Positions 7,728 through 15,875 of a DNA stretch of 21,001 bases are shown piece by piece. The DNA is from CAZEBW01 sp964510205 (GTDB lineage: Bacteria > Chloroflexota > Anaerolineae > VGOG01). Numbering within the stretch: position 1 is the first letter of the stretch; each line of letters opens with the position of its first letter. The translations under genes were made by a program, and so were the position numbers. The DNA is taken from the NCBI GenBank assembly GCA_964510205.1, contig CAZEBW010000063.1, positions 1 through 21,001 on the forward strand, written 5' to 3'. The notes under the pieces are model-generated. The model was not told where the DNA came from and ran no database searches. It saw nothing but the letters and a program-made list of their open reading frames with translations.

Positions 7728-9203
7728 CCTGGTGTATACCTCAAATCCTCCCACCGCGTCCGCAGTGTATGCCGCTTGGCTGTTCTCCAGATACGCTGCC
7801 AGCGGATCGTCCGGCCATTTGGACACCATCAGCGGGTCTACTACGATGTAGTCGGCCTGGGTGTAATCGCCGCTGAAGCCGCCCGAACTAAAGCCTCCCA
7901 CGATTTCCTGTTCCTCGCCCATATACCAGCGCATCACGTTGGTATATCCCCACACGAAGACGGGCTCCCCCTTTTCTACTTTCGGCGAGAGATAGTGGGC
8001 GGCCGCCTTGTATCTATTCTCCTCTTCTGCCCAGATGCTCAAGGTGCTGTGGATCATAGCTAGGATGAGGACGGCGGCGAGGGCGAGGCAGGCTATCCCT
8101 TGAGAAACCCGGTTGCCGCCTCGCTTACTGAAAAACCTGGTTTCTGACTGCCGTCGCAAAAATGAGCCCACTGCAGCTACGAACGAAGCCGCCAGCATGG
8201 CCAGAGCGGGTTCCAGGATGTCCGCGTATCTGAACATCTTGAAGCTCAGGTAAAAGGATAGATAGCAGAAGGGCAGGAGGAACGAGAGGAGGAGGAAGAT
8301 GTCAATGTCCTCTCCGCGCACGAGAGCGAAGCCCAGGGCCAGCCCCAGCAGGGCTAGGATGCCTGGTGTGTAGTTTAGCAGGTAAGGGGGATAGCCCCGC
8401 CAGTACCAGTAGAGGTACGTCCACCACGGCTGCTTGTCGTAGATCACGCCGTTTACCACCTCGCGATGTCCAGTGCGCTGCTCCCACTGCCAGTGCTCGT
8501 TCATGGTTCGGGAAATGGGGCCCAGGCGATCCAGAACGGGCGTGTAGATCAAGAGGAAAAGCAGCGCGGCGGTGGCCAGGGCCAGTATCAACTTGCCTAA
8601 CACCGCTGGCCTCAGGAAGCCCTTGTCTCTGATACCTGGGAACACCAGGTATAGGAACAGGATGGGAAGCAGCATCAGCCCGACGATCTTGGTGGCCGCG
8701 GCCAGGCCCAGCGCGATGCCGCCCAGTAGGGCGTGACGGGTGCGCTTGGTCTGGAAGAATCGCCAGAACAGATACCAGCTCAAGGTGAAGAAGAAGACGA
8801 AGGGGGCGTCCAGAATGGCCCTGCGGGAGACCCAGAGCACGATGGGCGAGGTGGACCAGAGACAGACCGCCACCAAAGCATACCAGCGGTTGGTGATCTC
8901 TTTGGCGAAGAGGTAGATGACGATGCCCGTGAGGAAACCGAACAGCGCGGAGGGGAGTCGGGCGCTGAAATCCGATTTTCCGAACAGGTGCAGGGAAAGC
9001 CCCATCAGATACTTTCCCAGGAAGGGGTGCTCCCAGTTTCTGGTGAAATCCCCTTGTAGATACTCCAGGCCAGACAAGGAGTAGACCACCTCGTCGTAGT
9101 AGAAGCTCTCCGCCTCCAGATTGAAGAAGAAGTTGAAAAACGAGTAGGCGAAGGTGATGGAAATCAGTCCTACAAAGAGGATTCTCTTGGCATTTGGTGT
9201 CAT
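7710..9203 (-). CDS. GT-C (PMT/ArnT-like) membrane glycosyltransferase
   Basis: This 497-residue polytopic protein resembles dolichyl-phosphate-mannose-protein mannosyltransferases and ArnT. Such enzymes take a sugar from a polyprenyl-phosphate carrier on the outer face of the membrane. An N-terminal helix (about 8-28) leads into the first outer loop with YYDEVVY (Asp37-Glu38, the expected acidic site) and EHPFLGKYL (His59-Pro60). Many hydrophobic helices follow. The ATG at 9203 has only a weak ribosome site. Residues near 350-367 (SETRFFSKRGGNRVSQ) are encoded by an inserted copy of the AAAAACCTGGTTTCT repeat, and the C-terminal residues by the tandem array at 7672-7727. It lies 197 nt downstream of the Thr-rich propeller gene, separated by the repeat element at 9259-9363. 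The sugar and acceptor are unknown. Confidence 0.85.
   Translation of the reverse strand: MTPNAKRILFVGLISITFAYSFFNFFFNLEAESFYYDEVVYSLSGLEYLQGDFTRNWEHPFLGKYLMGLSLHLFGKSDFSARLPSALFGFLTGIVIYLFAKEITNRWYALVAVCLWSTSPIVLWVSRRAILDAPFVFFFTLSWYLFWRFFQTKRTRHALLGGIALGLAAATKIVGLMLLPILFLYLVFPGIRDKGFLRPAVLGKLILALATAALLFLLIYTPVLDRLGPISRTMNEHWQWEQRTGHREVVNGVIYDKQPWWTYLYWYWRGYPPYLLNYTPGILALLGLALGFALVRGEDIDIFLLLSFLLPFCYLSFYLSFKMFRYADILEPALAMLAASFVAAVGSFLRRQSETRFFSKRGGNRVSQGIACLALAAVLILAMIHSTLSIWAEEENRYKAAAHYLSPKVEKGEPVFVWGYTNVMRWYMGEEQEIVGGFSSGGFSGDYTQADYIVVDPLMVSKWPDDPLAAYLENSQAAYTADAVGGFEVYTRRSVDS
8103..8156. repeat. AAACCTGGTTT-family inverted repeat inside a glycosyltransferase gene
   Basis: AGAAACCCGGTT (8103-8114) faces AAAAACCTGGTTTCT (8131-8145), making an 11-bp stem with one mismatch. 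The right copy continues as GACTGCCGTCG. It matches 19170-19195 at 23 of 26 positions, while the 15-nt core is identical to 19170-19184 and to the reverse of 19071-19085. The reading frame stays open through it. Confidence 0.8.
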
Positions 9204-9258
9204 GTGATGTTTGCCTGTCTCAGTGGCGTTGTCGGAGTAGAGGCCTCAGGAAGCAGGT

Positions 9259-9363
9259 GTCATTGCGAGGCGTCCCTTTGCCGAAGCAATCTCCACTTTG
9301 CGAATTGGGGATCGCGCCGTTTTCACTTCCAAGTTCGGCGCAAACAGCGCGCCTTGCAATGAC
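9259..9363. repeat. 105-bp MITE-like element with GTCATTGC terminal inverted repeats (copy 1)
   Basis: The left end GTCATTGCGAGGCG and the right end are inverted repeats with one mismatch over 14 nt. The interior segment around 9313-9345 is nearly identical to the reverse complement of 18145-18178, including TTTTCACTTCCAAGTTCG. No coding frame is present, so it would depend on an enzyme encoded elsewhere. It fills most of the gap 9204-9400; I see nothing else there. Confidence 0.8.
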
Positions 9364-9400
9364 GCAGCCTCATGTTTCTTAAGTAGTGGTTTTGTTACCT

Positions 9401-11266
9401 CTATGGTTGCAGCCAGAGGTTGTAACAGCCTACCTCCGGCGAATCGAGGTTGCTGACCAGAACGTAATAATCCTCGCCTTGTACGAGCTCAACGCCGAGT
9501 TCGTCTGGCCCGTAGGCCTCCCCCCAGGCGATGGGCAGCAGGGTGTCGCCGCTGGCTTGGGAGACCAACAACCAGATGCTGAGGTCTTCGGGCTCTAGAT
9601 TCTGGGTCCATAACCAGTGCGTGCCGGTCCAGTCCACCTTCCACTTGAACCAGTCGGGGTCGTTGCCTTTCTGGCCTGGCGGCTGGGTGACGGACCAGAA
9701 GGTTCGATCTACGAACAGCCCGGACCCGTAGGGAACAGCGGAGTCCTTCCAGAAGTCGTTGCCGGGCTCATTGCTGTCTGGGTCGTTCCAGCCGCAGGGC
9801 GGCCCGTGCTTGAACGTGTAAGGCAGGTAAACGCCTGGCAGTCGAGTGGCCGTGGGCGTCGGCGTGGGAGTAAACGTTGGAGTCTGGGTGACGGTGGGCG
9901 TGTTGGTGGGTGTGCTGCTTGGGGTGGCTGTGGCCGTGTTGGTGGGCGTCGAGGTTACGGTGCCGGTTGGCGTGGGCGTGCCAGTTTGTGTTGGCGTGGG
10001 AGTTGGTCCCGGTGTGCCTGTGTCGGTGGGGGTGGGTGTCGGTGTGGGCGTTGTTGTGGCTGTGTCGGTGGGCGTCGGCGTAATCGTCGGCGTTGCCGTG
10101 GGGGTGGACGTGGACGGAGGGGTCTCGAAGCCGTACTTGGTTACCCCGCCGCCATAGGTGCCGAACCAGGTGTTTCCCTCGTTGTCTACGGCGATGGCAG
10201 TGATGTAGTCGCTCGCCAACTCTGGTACGTTGGAGGAATCGTAGAGCGTCCAAACACTCCCATCAAACTTGTTGATTCCATACCACTTGGTGCCGAACCA
10301 CTTGTTTCCCTCCCAGTCTATGGCGATGGCGTTGATGTCGTTGCCTTCGAGACCGCTGTAATCGGCGATGTAGGTCGTCCAGGAACTGCCGTTGAACTGG
10401 CTCGCTGCGGCCGAGTCGCACATCAAGTAGTCGCAAAACTCATTGTATCCGTCCGTACATCCTCCGAACCACTTCACATCGGCACCGTCTACGGCGATGG
10501 CCCGAACGTGATCACTGGCCAGTCCCGATCCGGCGCGATAGGTTGTCCAGCTCGATCCGTCGAACTTGCTCACGCCGCCGGTGGAGGTGCCGACCCACAC
10601 GTTGCCCGACAGGTCCGCAGCGACGGCATTGACCGAGTCGGACGCCAGTGATCCGCTCGATTTATTGTATGTAGTCCAGCTCGTGCCGCTGAACTTACTC
10701 ACTCCGTACCCAAAGCCATCGCTCAGTTTGGTGCCGAACCATACGTTGCCCGCTTGGTCCACGGCGACGGAAGTGACGAAGTCGAAAGCCAGGCCAGAGT
10801 TCAAGGAGTCATAGGTCGTCCAGTTGGTTCCATCAAACTTGCTCACGCCGTTGGAGGTGCCGAACCACTTGTTGCCTGCCGCGTCTATGGCGATGCCGTT
10901 GACGCGTCTGTTCACCAAGTCCGAGTTCGAGGTATCGTAGGTCGTCCAGTTGGTGCCATCGAACACGCTGACGCCTCTGTTGGTGCCGAACCACTTGTTG
11001 CCCTCCGCGTCTATGGCGATGGACAGGACATAATCTGCTGCCAATCCATCGGACTGCCTATAGGTCGTCCAGGTGCCTTGTTGAGCTGCGTGGGGGTTTG
11101 CGACCTTAGAGGAGAGCGCCAGCCCGCTGCTGAGCGCGGGAGGGAGGCCTGGCTCAAAGGTGGTTAGGAGGGCCATCAGAAGAACGGAGGCCACGATGAG
11201 ATACAGCAACCTCGTCAGTGTGCGGGCGGCGAATGCCGTGATCCGCTTGATAGTAGGGCTAGTCAT
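9401..11266 (-). CDS. Secreted seven-bladed beta-propeller protein with Thr/Pro linker and pre-peptidase C-terminal-like domain
   Basis: The protein has 621 residues. Residues 1-35 form a signal peptide or membrane anchor (RLLYLIVASVLLMALL). Seven repeats of about 40 residues follow at roughly 65-380, each built as WTTY...V..IAVD..GN.WFGT...G.SKFDG. These are regulator-propeller (two-component-regulator or sensor-type) blades. Blade five is expanded and carries three cysteines (270, 278, 283). A linker almost wholly of Thr, Pro, Ser and Ala spans 382-474 and ends in VYLPYTF. The final 140 residues resemble a pre-peptidase C-terminal domain, with Cys491 and Cys614 as a possible disulfide. AGAAGGAG precedes the ATG by 6 nt. 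The start overlaps the end of the upstream glycosyltransferase gene by 8 nt. No enzyme motif or histidine kinase is attached, so binding or adhesion is more likely than signalling. Confidence 0.88.
   Translation of the reverse strand: MTSPTIKRITAFAARTLTRLLYLIVASVLLMALLTTFEPGLPPALSSGLALSSKVANPHAAQQGTWTTYRQSDGLAADYVLSIAIDAEGNKWFGTNRGVSVFDGTNWTTYDTSNSDLVNRRVNGIAIDAAGNKWFGTSNGVSKFDGTNWTTYDSLNSGLAFDFVTSVAVDQAGNVWFGTKLSDGFGYGVSKFSGTSWTTYNKSSGSLASDSVNAVAADLSGNVWVGTSTGGVSKFDGSSWTTYRAGSGLASDHVRAIAVDGADVKWFGGCTDGYNEFCDYLMCDSAAASQFNGSSWTTYIADYSGLEGNDINAIAIDWEGNKWFGTKWYGINKFDGSVWTLYDSSNVPELASDYITAIAVDNEGNTWFGTYGGGVTKYGFETPPSTSTPTATPTITPTPTDTATTTPTPTPTPTDTGTPGPTPTPTQTGTPTPTGTVTSTPTNTATATPSSTPTNTPTVTQTPTFTPTPTPTATRLPGVYLPYTFKHGPPCGWNDPDSNEPGNDFWKDSAVPYGSGLFVDRTFWSVTQPPGQKGNDPDWFKWKVDWTGTHWLWTQNLEPEDLSIWLLVSQASGDTLLPIAWGEAYGPDELGVELVQGEDYYVLVSNLDSPEVGCYNLWLQP
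9842..10123 (-). repeat. Low-complexity Thr/Pro-coding tract
   Basis: About 94 codons made mostly of ACN and CCN triplets form an imperfect period-6 array. On the protein level it is the Thr/Pro linker of the propeller protein. Read on the + strand it gives an open but meaningless Val/Gly-rich frame. Such tracts are prone to slippage and length change. Confidence 0.85.
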
Positions 11267-13457
11267 AGGATTCTCCTTCTACTGTTAGTTGATAAATGTA
11301 GAACGGGGTCTCAAATTCCCGTATCTCCGGCGGGAAAACCAATTTGCCTGTGAGAGTCGAGTAGCGCCATCTTTCCTCGGCCACTGGCAACAGCTTGTGT
11401 TCCTTAAGCGGGAGGGGAGGGGGATCCCACTGGCTAACGAAATAGACGCTCTTCCCGCTATCCAGCCACTGATCCGCGGCCGTCGGAAATGCGGCGTCCG
11501 CTGGGTTGGAGTAAACGTCGGCGTTGGCCGTGGACATCAACAGCGTGTCCTGGTCGTGGATGGTCCACAGAGGGGCGGCGAAGTGGCCCACGCGCGAGTC
11601 TTGAAACCATGTTTCTTCGAAGAGGACCACGTCTTGCTCACCGAAGTGGTCTGCCAGTCTTTCAGCGAAGGCGATGGCGCCTTGCATCTCTCTGTGATTC
11701 ACATAAGGTATGGACAGGGTCGCTTGCGCTAACAGAGAACTGACCAGTAAAATGGCGACGGTTGCCAACTGGACCCCTCTCAGCAGCTTTCCGTCCCTCG
11801 ACGGCGAGCCAAGCGGCCTCAGGATGAGGTCCTTGCTCCCCATCCATAGGGCGTAGCTGGCCAACAGGGTGAGCGCAGGAATCACCATCGGCACCTGCCT
11901 CCTGATGGGGTAGACGTAGGAACGCGTGGTGGATATGGCCAGCACCGAGAGACTCGCCAGACCGTGAATCAAGGCGAGAGTTAGGAAAAAGGCCGTCTTC
12001 TCGCTGACGCCTCGCCTGATCAACTCCACCAGACCGAAGACGCCCAACCAAAGGCCTAACGGCGACATAAACTTTCCTAACTGGACCAAGTTTTCATCCT
12101 TGTAGATGAAGTAGGCGTAGACAGCCAGGAGCAGTAGGGCCAGCGAAAAAAGCGTCGAAATCAAATGGCGTCCCTCGTGGATTCGGCTCAGCCGGTTCGC
12201 GCTCCTCTCTCCGAGCGAGCCGGAAAGCCCCCAATAGACGAGCAGCACAAACGAGCCTCCTGCCAAAATCGCCGCTGTGACCAGCCAGATCGCTGACGTG
12301 GCGAGGAGCGGCCGCAGCTTGACCCACAATCCGTAGGCGTTCAACTCCACATAAGGCCTGCTGACCGTGCCGGCCAATACGGCCCCGTCTGCGAGGAGAA
12401 GCCCAAAGGGGATAGCGAAGAAGCGGAAATCCTTCGGCAGGCTTCTCTTCAAAACCACCCAGCATCCCAAGAACAGGGCCAGGGGCAGGATGACGACGAG
12501 GCCCTCAATCCGACTCAAGACGGCCTGGCCTAAAGAGAGGGCGGCAATCACCGCGTACAACCGCTGTCGCTCCACGACATAAGTGGTGAAGGCATAGATT
12601 CCGCTGAAGAGCAGGAGCTGGCTCAAAACCTCCGAGTAGGGCGTCCGAGAAAAATAGATCTGGGTGAAGCCAATGGCCAGCAGGACCGCCGCCAGCAAAC
12701 CGACTTTTCTGTCGAACATGGCCTTGCCGGCGAAATACAGGCTGAGGACGCTCATAGCTCCGAAAAAGGGCGTGGCGTACAGGGCGAATCTCAGCCCCCC
12801 CAGGGCGTAGAAGATGGCTATCCAGATCGAGAACAGCGGCGGGTGGTAGGCCGTCACCTGGCCTCCCTCTGGATCGGCCACGGCGAACGACCAGAGGTAA
12901 ATGCCCCTCGACTCTGTGTCTGGAAAATACGGGAACAGCTTCTTCAGCGAGGCGAAGGAGCTGTAAAATAAGGGCTTGGCCTCCGAGGGCAGAGACGCGA
13001 GAATCTGACTCTCGCCGCTGAGCGAGCCGGTTTTGGCGACGTGAACGCCTGTGTTCACATACCAGCCTGCATCCAGCCAGCCCAGAATGTACTCGCTGGG
13101 CCTGGCGTAGAGCAGCAGCGATAGGCAGAACAGGAAGATGACGATGGCGTCTTCCCAGTCAAACCGAAGGGAGGGAGGTCTAAGGGCTAGTCCATCTCCC
13201 TTGATGGCGATGAAGGCCAGGCAGAACACCACGTAGGCAGCCAGGGCAAGCGAGAGACTGCCCAGGGAGAAGGCGCCCGCCTGGGCCAAGGCCAGGCCAA
13301 TGGGACCAGCGATGAGAACGCTGATGAGCAGGGAGAGGAACAATCGCTGCCCGAAAGCGGTTTTGGCACGGTTTGTCTTTCCCCAGAGGGGAAGATGTAG
13401 TGTGAAGTACCCTGGGAGTAGCAACACCAGGGGTAGGGCTGCAATACGCCACGTCAT
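11259..13457 (-). CDS. Large GT-C family (ArnT/PMT-like) membrane glycosyltransferase
   Basis: This 732-residue protein is very hydrophobic, with about a dozen predicted membrane helices in the first 580 residues and a soluble outer domain of about 150 residues at the end. LGWLDAGWYVNTG at 125-137 puts Asp129 where GT-C enzymes have their acidic catalytic residue. AYHPPLFSIW (203-212) matches the His-Pro-Pro-Leu segment of the PMT/ArnT group, and SRTPYSEVLSQ follows in the next outer loop. Only the ATG at 13457 is possible as a nearby start, because an in-frame TGA lies 13 nt before it. The nearest Shine-Dalgarno-like run is distant, so coupling to the thioesterase gene (12 nt upstream) is likely. 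Its end overlaps the Thr-rich propeller gene by 8 nt, making that protein a candidate acceptor. The sugar donor is unknown. Confidence 0.82.
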   Translation of the reverse strand: MTWRIAALPLVLLLPGYFTLHLPLWGKTNRAKTAFGQRLFLSLLISVLIAGPIGLALAQAGAFSLGSLSLALAAYVVFCLAFIAIKGDGLALRPPSLRFDWEDAIVIFLFCLSLLLYARPSEYILGWLDAGWYVNTGVHVAKTGSLSGESQILASLPSEAKPLFYSSFASLKKLFPYFPDTESRGIYLWSFAVADPEGGQVTAYHPPLFSIWIAIFYALGGLRFALYATPFFGAMSVLSLYFAGKAMFDRKVGLLAAVLLAIGFTQIYFSRTPYSEVLSQLLLFSGIYAFTTYVVERQRLYAVIAALSLGQAVLSRIEGLVVILPLALFLGCWVVLKRSLPKDFRFFAIPFGLLLADGAVLAGTVSRPYVELNAYGLWVKLRPLLATSAIWLVTAAILAGGSFVLLVYWGLSGSLGERSANRLSRIHEGRHLISTLFSLALLLLAVYAYFIYKDENLVQLGKFMSPLGLWLGVFGLVELIRRGVSEKTAFFLTLALIHGLASLSVLAISTTRSYVYPIRRQVPMVIPALTLLASYALWMGSKDLILRPLGSPSRDGKLLRGVQLATVAILLVSSLLAQATLSIPYVNHREMQGAIAFAERLADHFGEQDVVLFEETWFQDSRVGHFAAPLWTIHDQDTLLMSTANADVYSNPADAAFPTAADQWLDSGKSVYFVSQWDPPPLPLKEHKLLPVAEERWRYSTLTGKLVFPPEIREFETPFYIYQLTVEGESYD

Positions 13458-13469
13458 GCTTTGGTCTGT

Positions 13470-13901
13470 TCACTCCTTCCTTGTTAGCAGCGTTCTCATT
13501 GCCTGGGGGATTCTCCTGATCGTTCCCTCTTCGTCCACGCAGACGTGCTTCGTTCGCCCCGTGGCCAGCAGTTGGCCCGTCTCGGAAGCGGACGCGGCCT
13601 CGGCCATGACGACTTCGTAGGCGAAGGTCACCTGTCGGCTGCGCGTTTCCTCGACCCAGGTTCTGACCGTGACCAAGTCGCCGTAGCGGGCTGGGGCCAG
13701 GTAGCGGGCCTGCACCTCGATGACCGGCAGATAGTAGCCCTGGTCTTCAAAGTGGGCGTAGTCGCCGCCCTGCTGCCACATGAATTCGCCGCGCCCCACC
13801 TCGAACCAGACGATGTAGTTGGTGTGGTAGACGATGCCCATGGCGTCGGTCTCGGCGTAGCGAACGCGCAATGTGGTCTCGATTACGTGGCCCCTGCTCA
13901 T
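13470..13901 (-). CDS. Acyl-CoA thioesterase, 4-hydroxybenzoyl-CoA thioesterase/YbgC-like
   Basis: This is a single hot-dog-domain protein of 143 residues. VRYAETDAMGIVYHTNYIVWFE (residues 13-34) is the hallmark region, with Asp19 as the expected catalytic residue. It would hydrolyse a short or aromatic acyl-CoA to the acid and CoA in the cytoplasm; the substrate is not evident. AAGGA lies 9 nt before the ATG at 13901. That ATG shares ATGA with the stop of the aminotransferase gene, indicating translational coupling. A longer frame running to 14354 overlaps the aminotransferase gene and shows no domain, so it is discarded. A plausible role is releasing an acid formed from the aminotransferase product, but this is inference. 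Confidence 0.9.
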   Translation of the reverse strand: MSRGHVIETTLRVRYAETDAMGIVYHTNYIVWFEVGRGEFMWQQGGDYAHFEDQGYYLPVIEVQARYLAPARYGDLVTVRTWVEETRSRQVTFAYEVVMAEAASASETGQLLATGRTKHVCVDEEGTIRRIPQAMRTLLTRKE

Positions 13902-15124
13902 GCCGATGTCCTTACTCCCTCCAACGCCCGGCCCAACCGCTGGATGCCCTCCTCGATCTTCTCCGGGCCGGCGGTGGCGAAGGTTAACCGCAAGACGTTC
14001 TTGCCGTCTTCGTCTGGATAGAAGACTCTGCCCGGCACGAAGGCCACTTTCTCCTCCAGGGCCACGTTCAGAAACTCCGAGGCGTCCACCTGTTCCGGCA
14101 ATTTCACCCAGAGGAAGAGTCCCCCCTCGGGCCGGGTCCAGGTGACGCCTGGGGGAAAGTGCCTCTCCATGGCGGCCAGCATCGCGTCGCGGCGTTCCTT
14201 GTAGACTTCTCGAATTCGCTTCACGTGGCTGCGAAGGATGCCTCGCTGGCAGATGTCGTTGGCCACCATCTGGACGAAGGTGCTGGTGTGCAGGTCTACC
14301 CCCTGCTTGGCCTGGACGAGTTTGGCAGTGATCTTGCAGGGAGCGACGATCCAACCCAAGCGGATGCCCGGCGATAGCGTCTTGGAAAAGGTGCTCAGGT
14401 AAAGCACGTTCTCTTTGTGCAGACCGACCAAGGGAGTGATGTCCTCCCCCTCGAAGCGCAGCTCGCCGTAGGGATCGTCCTCCACGATGAACACGCCGTA
14501 CTCGGCGGCCAGCTCCACCAGCTTCAGCCGTCGCTCCAGGGTCATGGTCACCCCGGCTGGGTTGTGGAAGTTGGGCAGGACGTAGATGAACTTAACCGGG
14601 TGACGCTCCAGTACGTCTTCGAGTCTGTCCGTTTGAATCCCGTCATCGTCGAGGGGGACGGTCACGAAGTTCGCCTCATAGGCCCGCCAGGCTTGAATGG
14701 CTCCCAGGTAGGTGGGCCCCTCGGTGAGGATCGTATCGCCGGGGCTGATGAAGATCTTGCCGATCAGATCCAGCGCCTGCTGAGAGCCGTTGGTGATCAG
14801 GATGTTGTCCTGTTCGGCGGGCACGCCGTATTTCTGCACCTTCTCCATCAGGTACTGACGGAGAGGTGGGTAGCCCTCGCTGGTGCCGTACTGGAGAGCC
14901 CGCGCCCCGTCATGGGTCAAGACGTAACTACAGGCTTCTTCGAACTCCCTCAGCATGAACAGCTCGGCGGCGGGCATCCCTCCGGCGAAGGAGATGATGT
15001 CCGGCCGCAGGGCCAGCTTCAGGATCTCGCGGATGATGGAGCTCATCATGTTCTGCGTGCGCTCGGCGTAGTGCTCGTCCCAGTTGGTGGTCACTTGGCC
15101 GTCCCAAGCTGACTTCTGTGTCAT
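13898..15124 (-). CDS. PLP-dependent aminotransferase of the LysN / 2-aminoadipate transaminase type
   Basis: This is a fold-type I aminotransferase of 408 residues without the DNA-binding domain of MocR regulators. Recognisable parts are SFAGGMPAAELF (45-56), QYGTSEGYPPLR (78-89), the glycine loop GSQQALDL, YVLPNFHNPAG (181-191), VEDDPYGELRF (214-224) and the PLP lysine K248 in STFSKTLSPGIRLGW. The segment VTWTRPEGGLFLWVKLP is also typical. These enzymes act on 2-aminoadipate, branched-chain or aromatic amino acids; which one cannot be told. AAGGAGG stands 7 nt before the ATG at 15124. It leads a probable four-gene unit: aminotransferase, thioesterase, glycosyltransferase, propeller protein. 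The upstream gap 15125-15215 holds a tandem repeat and no clear promoter. Confidence 0.92.
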   Translation of the reverse strand: MTQKSAWDGQVTTNWDEHYAERTQNMMSSIIREILKLALRPDIISFAGGMPAAELFMLREFEEACSYVLTHDGARALQYGTSEGYPPLRQYLMEKVQKYGVPAEQDNILITNGSQQALDLIGKIFISPGDTILTEGPTYLGAIQAWRAYEANFVTVPLDDDGIQTDRLEDVLERHPVKFIYVLPNFHNPAGVTMTLERRLKLVELAAEYGVFIVEDDPYGELRFEGEDITPLVGLHKENVLYLSTFSKTLSPGIRLGWIVAPCKITAKLVQAKQGVDLHTSTFVQMVANDICQRGILRSHVKRIREVYKERRDAMLAAMERHFPPGVTWTRPEGGLFLWVKLPEQVDASEFLNVALEEKVAFVPGRVFYPDEDGKNVLRLTFATAGPEKIEEGIQRLGRALEGVRTSA

Positions 15125-15148
15125 GGCGAAACCTCCTTGTTTCTAAAA

Positions 15149-15195
15149 TTGGTCAGTTGGTCAGATGGTCCTTGGTCGTTAGTCATTGGTCATTG
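15149..15195. repeat. 7-8 nt tandem repeat (TTGGTCA-type), six units
   Basis: The units are TTGGTCAG twice, ATGGTCC, TTGGTCG, TTAGTCA and TTGGTCA, ending in TTG. The array fills the gap between the deaminase and aminotransferase genes, directly upstream of the aminotransferase ribosome site. The shift from 8 to 7 nt between units is typical of slippage. Confidence 0.75.
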
Positions 15196-15215
15196 TTTGA
15201 TGTTGTTCTTTTAAC

Positions 15216-15860
15216 CTACCACTGCAACATCAACTCGTGAATTCGTGAAAGAGCTTGGGCAGCCGAAAAGTCCTTCTCTCGCATACGCGGAAGCTCCCCA
15301 GCTTGATAGAGCATTCTACCCTTACGTATGGCTTCAGGATATTCCTTTTTCCAGGAATCAAGGACTGACTCAACCCTTGGGTGAGCCCTTCGGAGGTGAC
15401 AATCCACCTGCATCATCTGAATAACCGTTTCAAGTTCACTATCTTGTGGGCCTACAGCTTTGATGCTCTTCCATCGAAGGTAAGGTGTTGCTTCAAGTAG
15501 ATTTGTGCTCCCTGACCACGCATCCCGGGCTGCGTAATGCACGTTCTTGATACCAGCCATACATATAGCGCCTATGCACAAAGGGCACGGCTCGACGGTC
15601 GAGTAGAGCATGCAGAAATGTGGGTTAACCTCAGCATAATCCAGAGCCAGAAGTGCGTTGAGCTCGGCATGGGCAAGCGGCACACCACAGACCTGCTTGT
15701 CGCTCTCAGGTGCTTTGTCAGAACTCCGATTTCGACCTACAGATAGGATTCTCCCAGCTTCATCGGTAATCACCGCACCGATGGGTATGGAACCTGAGCA
15801 ATAGGCTTGCCACGCCTGTTCGACGCACACCCGCCATGGGTGAGACAGAGTTTCCCACAT
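15216..15860 (-). CDS. CMP/dCMP-type zinc nucleoside or base deaminase
   Basis: This 214-residue protein of the cytidine deaminase-like fold would remove an amino group from a nucleobase, nucleoside, nucleotide or tRNA base. The zinc site is complete: HAE at 64-66, with the catalytic Glu66, and PCPLC at 91-95 supplying Cys92 and Cys95. The domain ends near residue 140. The remaining 75 residues (IQMMQVDCHLRRAHPRVES and on) are not recognised and make it longer than TadA or guanine deaminase. Base composition is distinctly AT-richer than its neighbours: three sampled 60-nt rows total 84 G+C of 180, about 47 percent. The start is ATG at 15860, 15 nt after the protease gene, with only a weak ribosome site. 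Recent horizontal gain is likely. Confidence 0.87.
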   Translation of the reverse strand: MWETLSHPWRVCVEQAWQAYCSGSIPIGAVITDEAGRILSVGRNRSSDKAPESDKQVCGVPLAHAELNALLALDYAEVNPHFCMLYSTVEPCPLCIGAICMAGIKNVHYAARDAWSGSTNLLEATPYLRWKSIKAVGPQDSELETVIQMMQVDCHLRRAHPRVESVLDSWKKEYPEAIRKGRMLYQAGELPRMREKDFSAAQALSRIHELMLQW

Positions 15861-15875
15861 AATGATGTCCAGTAG

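Noticed and set aside
9617..10651. Plus-strand frame of 344 codons opposite the propeller gene
   Set aside because: It is a Gly/Arg/Val-rich shadow created by the Thr/Pro-coding tract and the regular propeller repeats on the other strand.
13902..14354. N-terminal extension of the thioesterase frame
   Set aside because: It overlaps the aminotransferase gene in another frame and has no domain. The ATGA overlap and AAGGA site fix the start at 13901.
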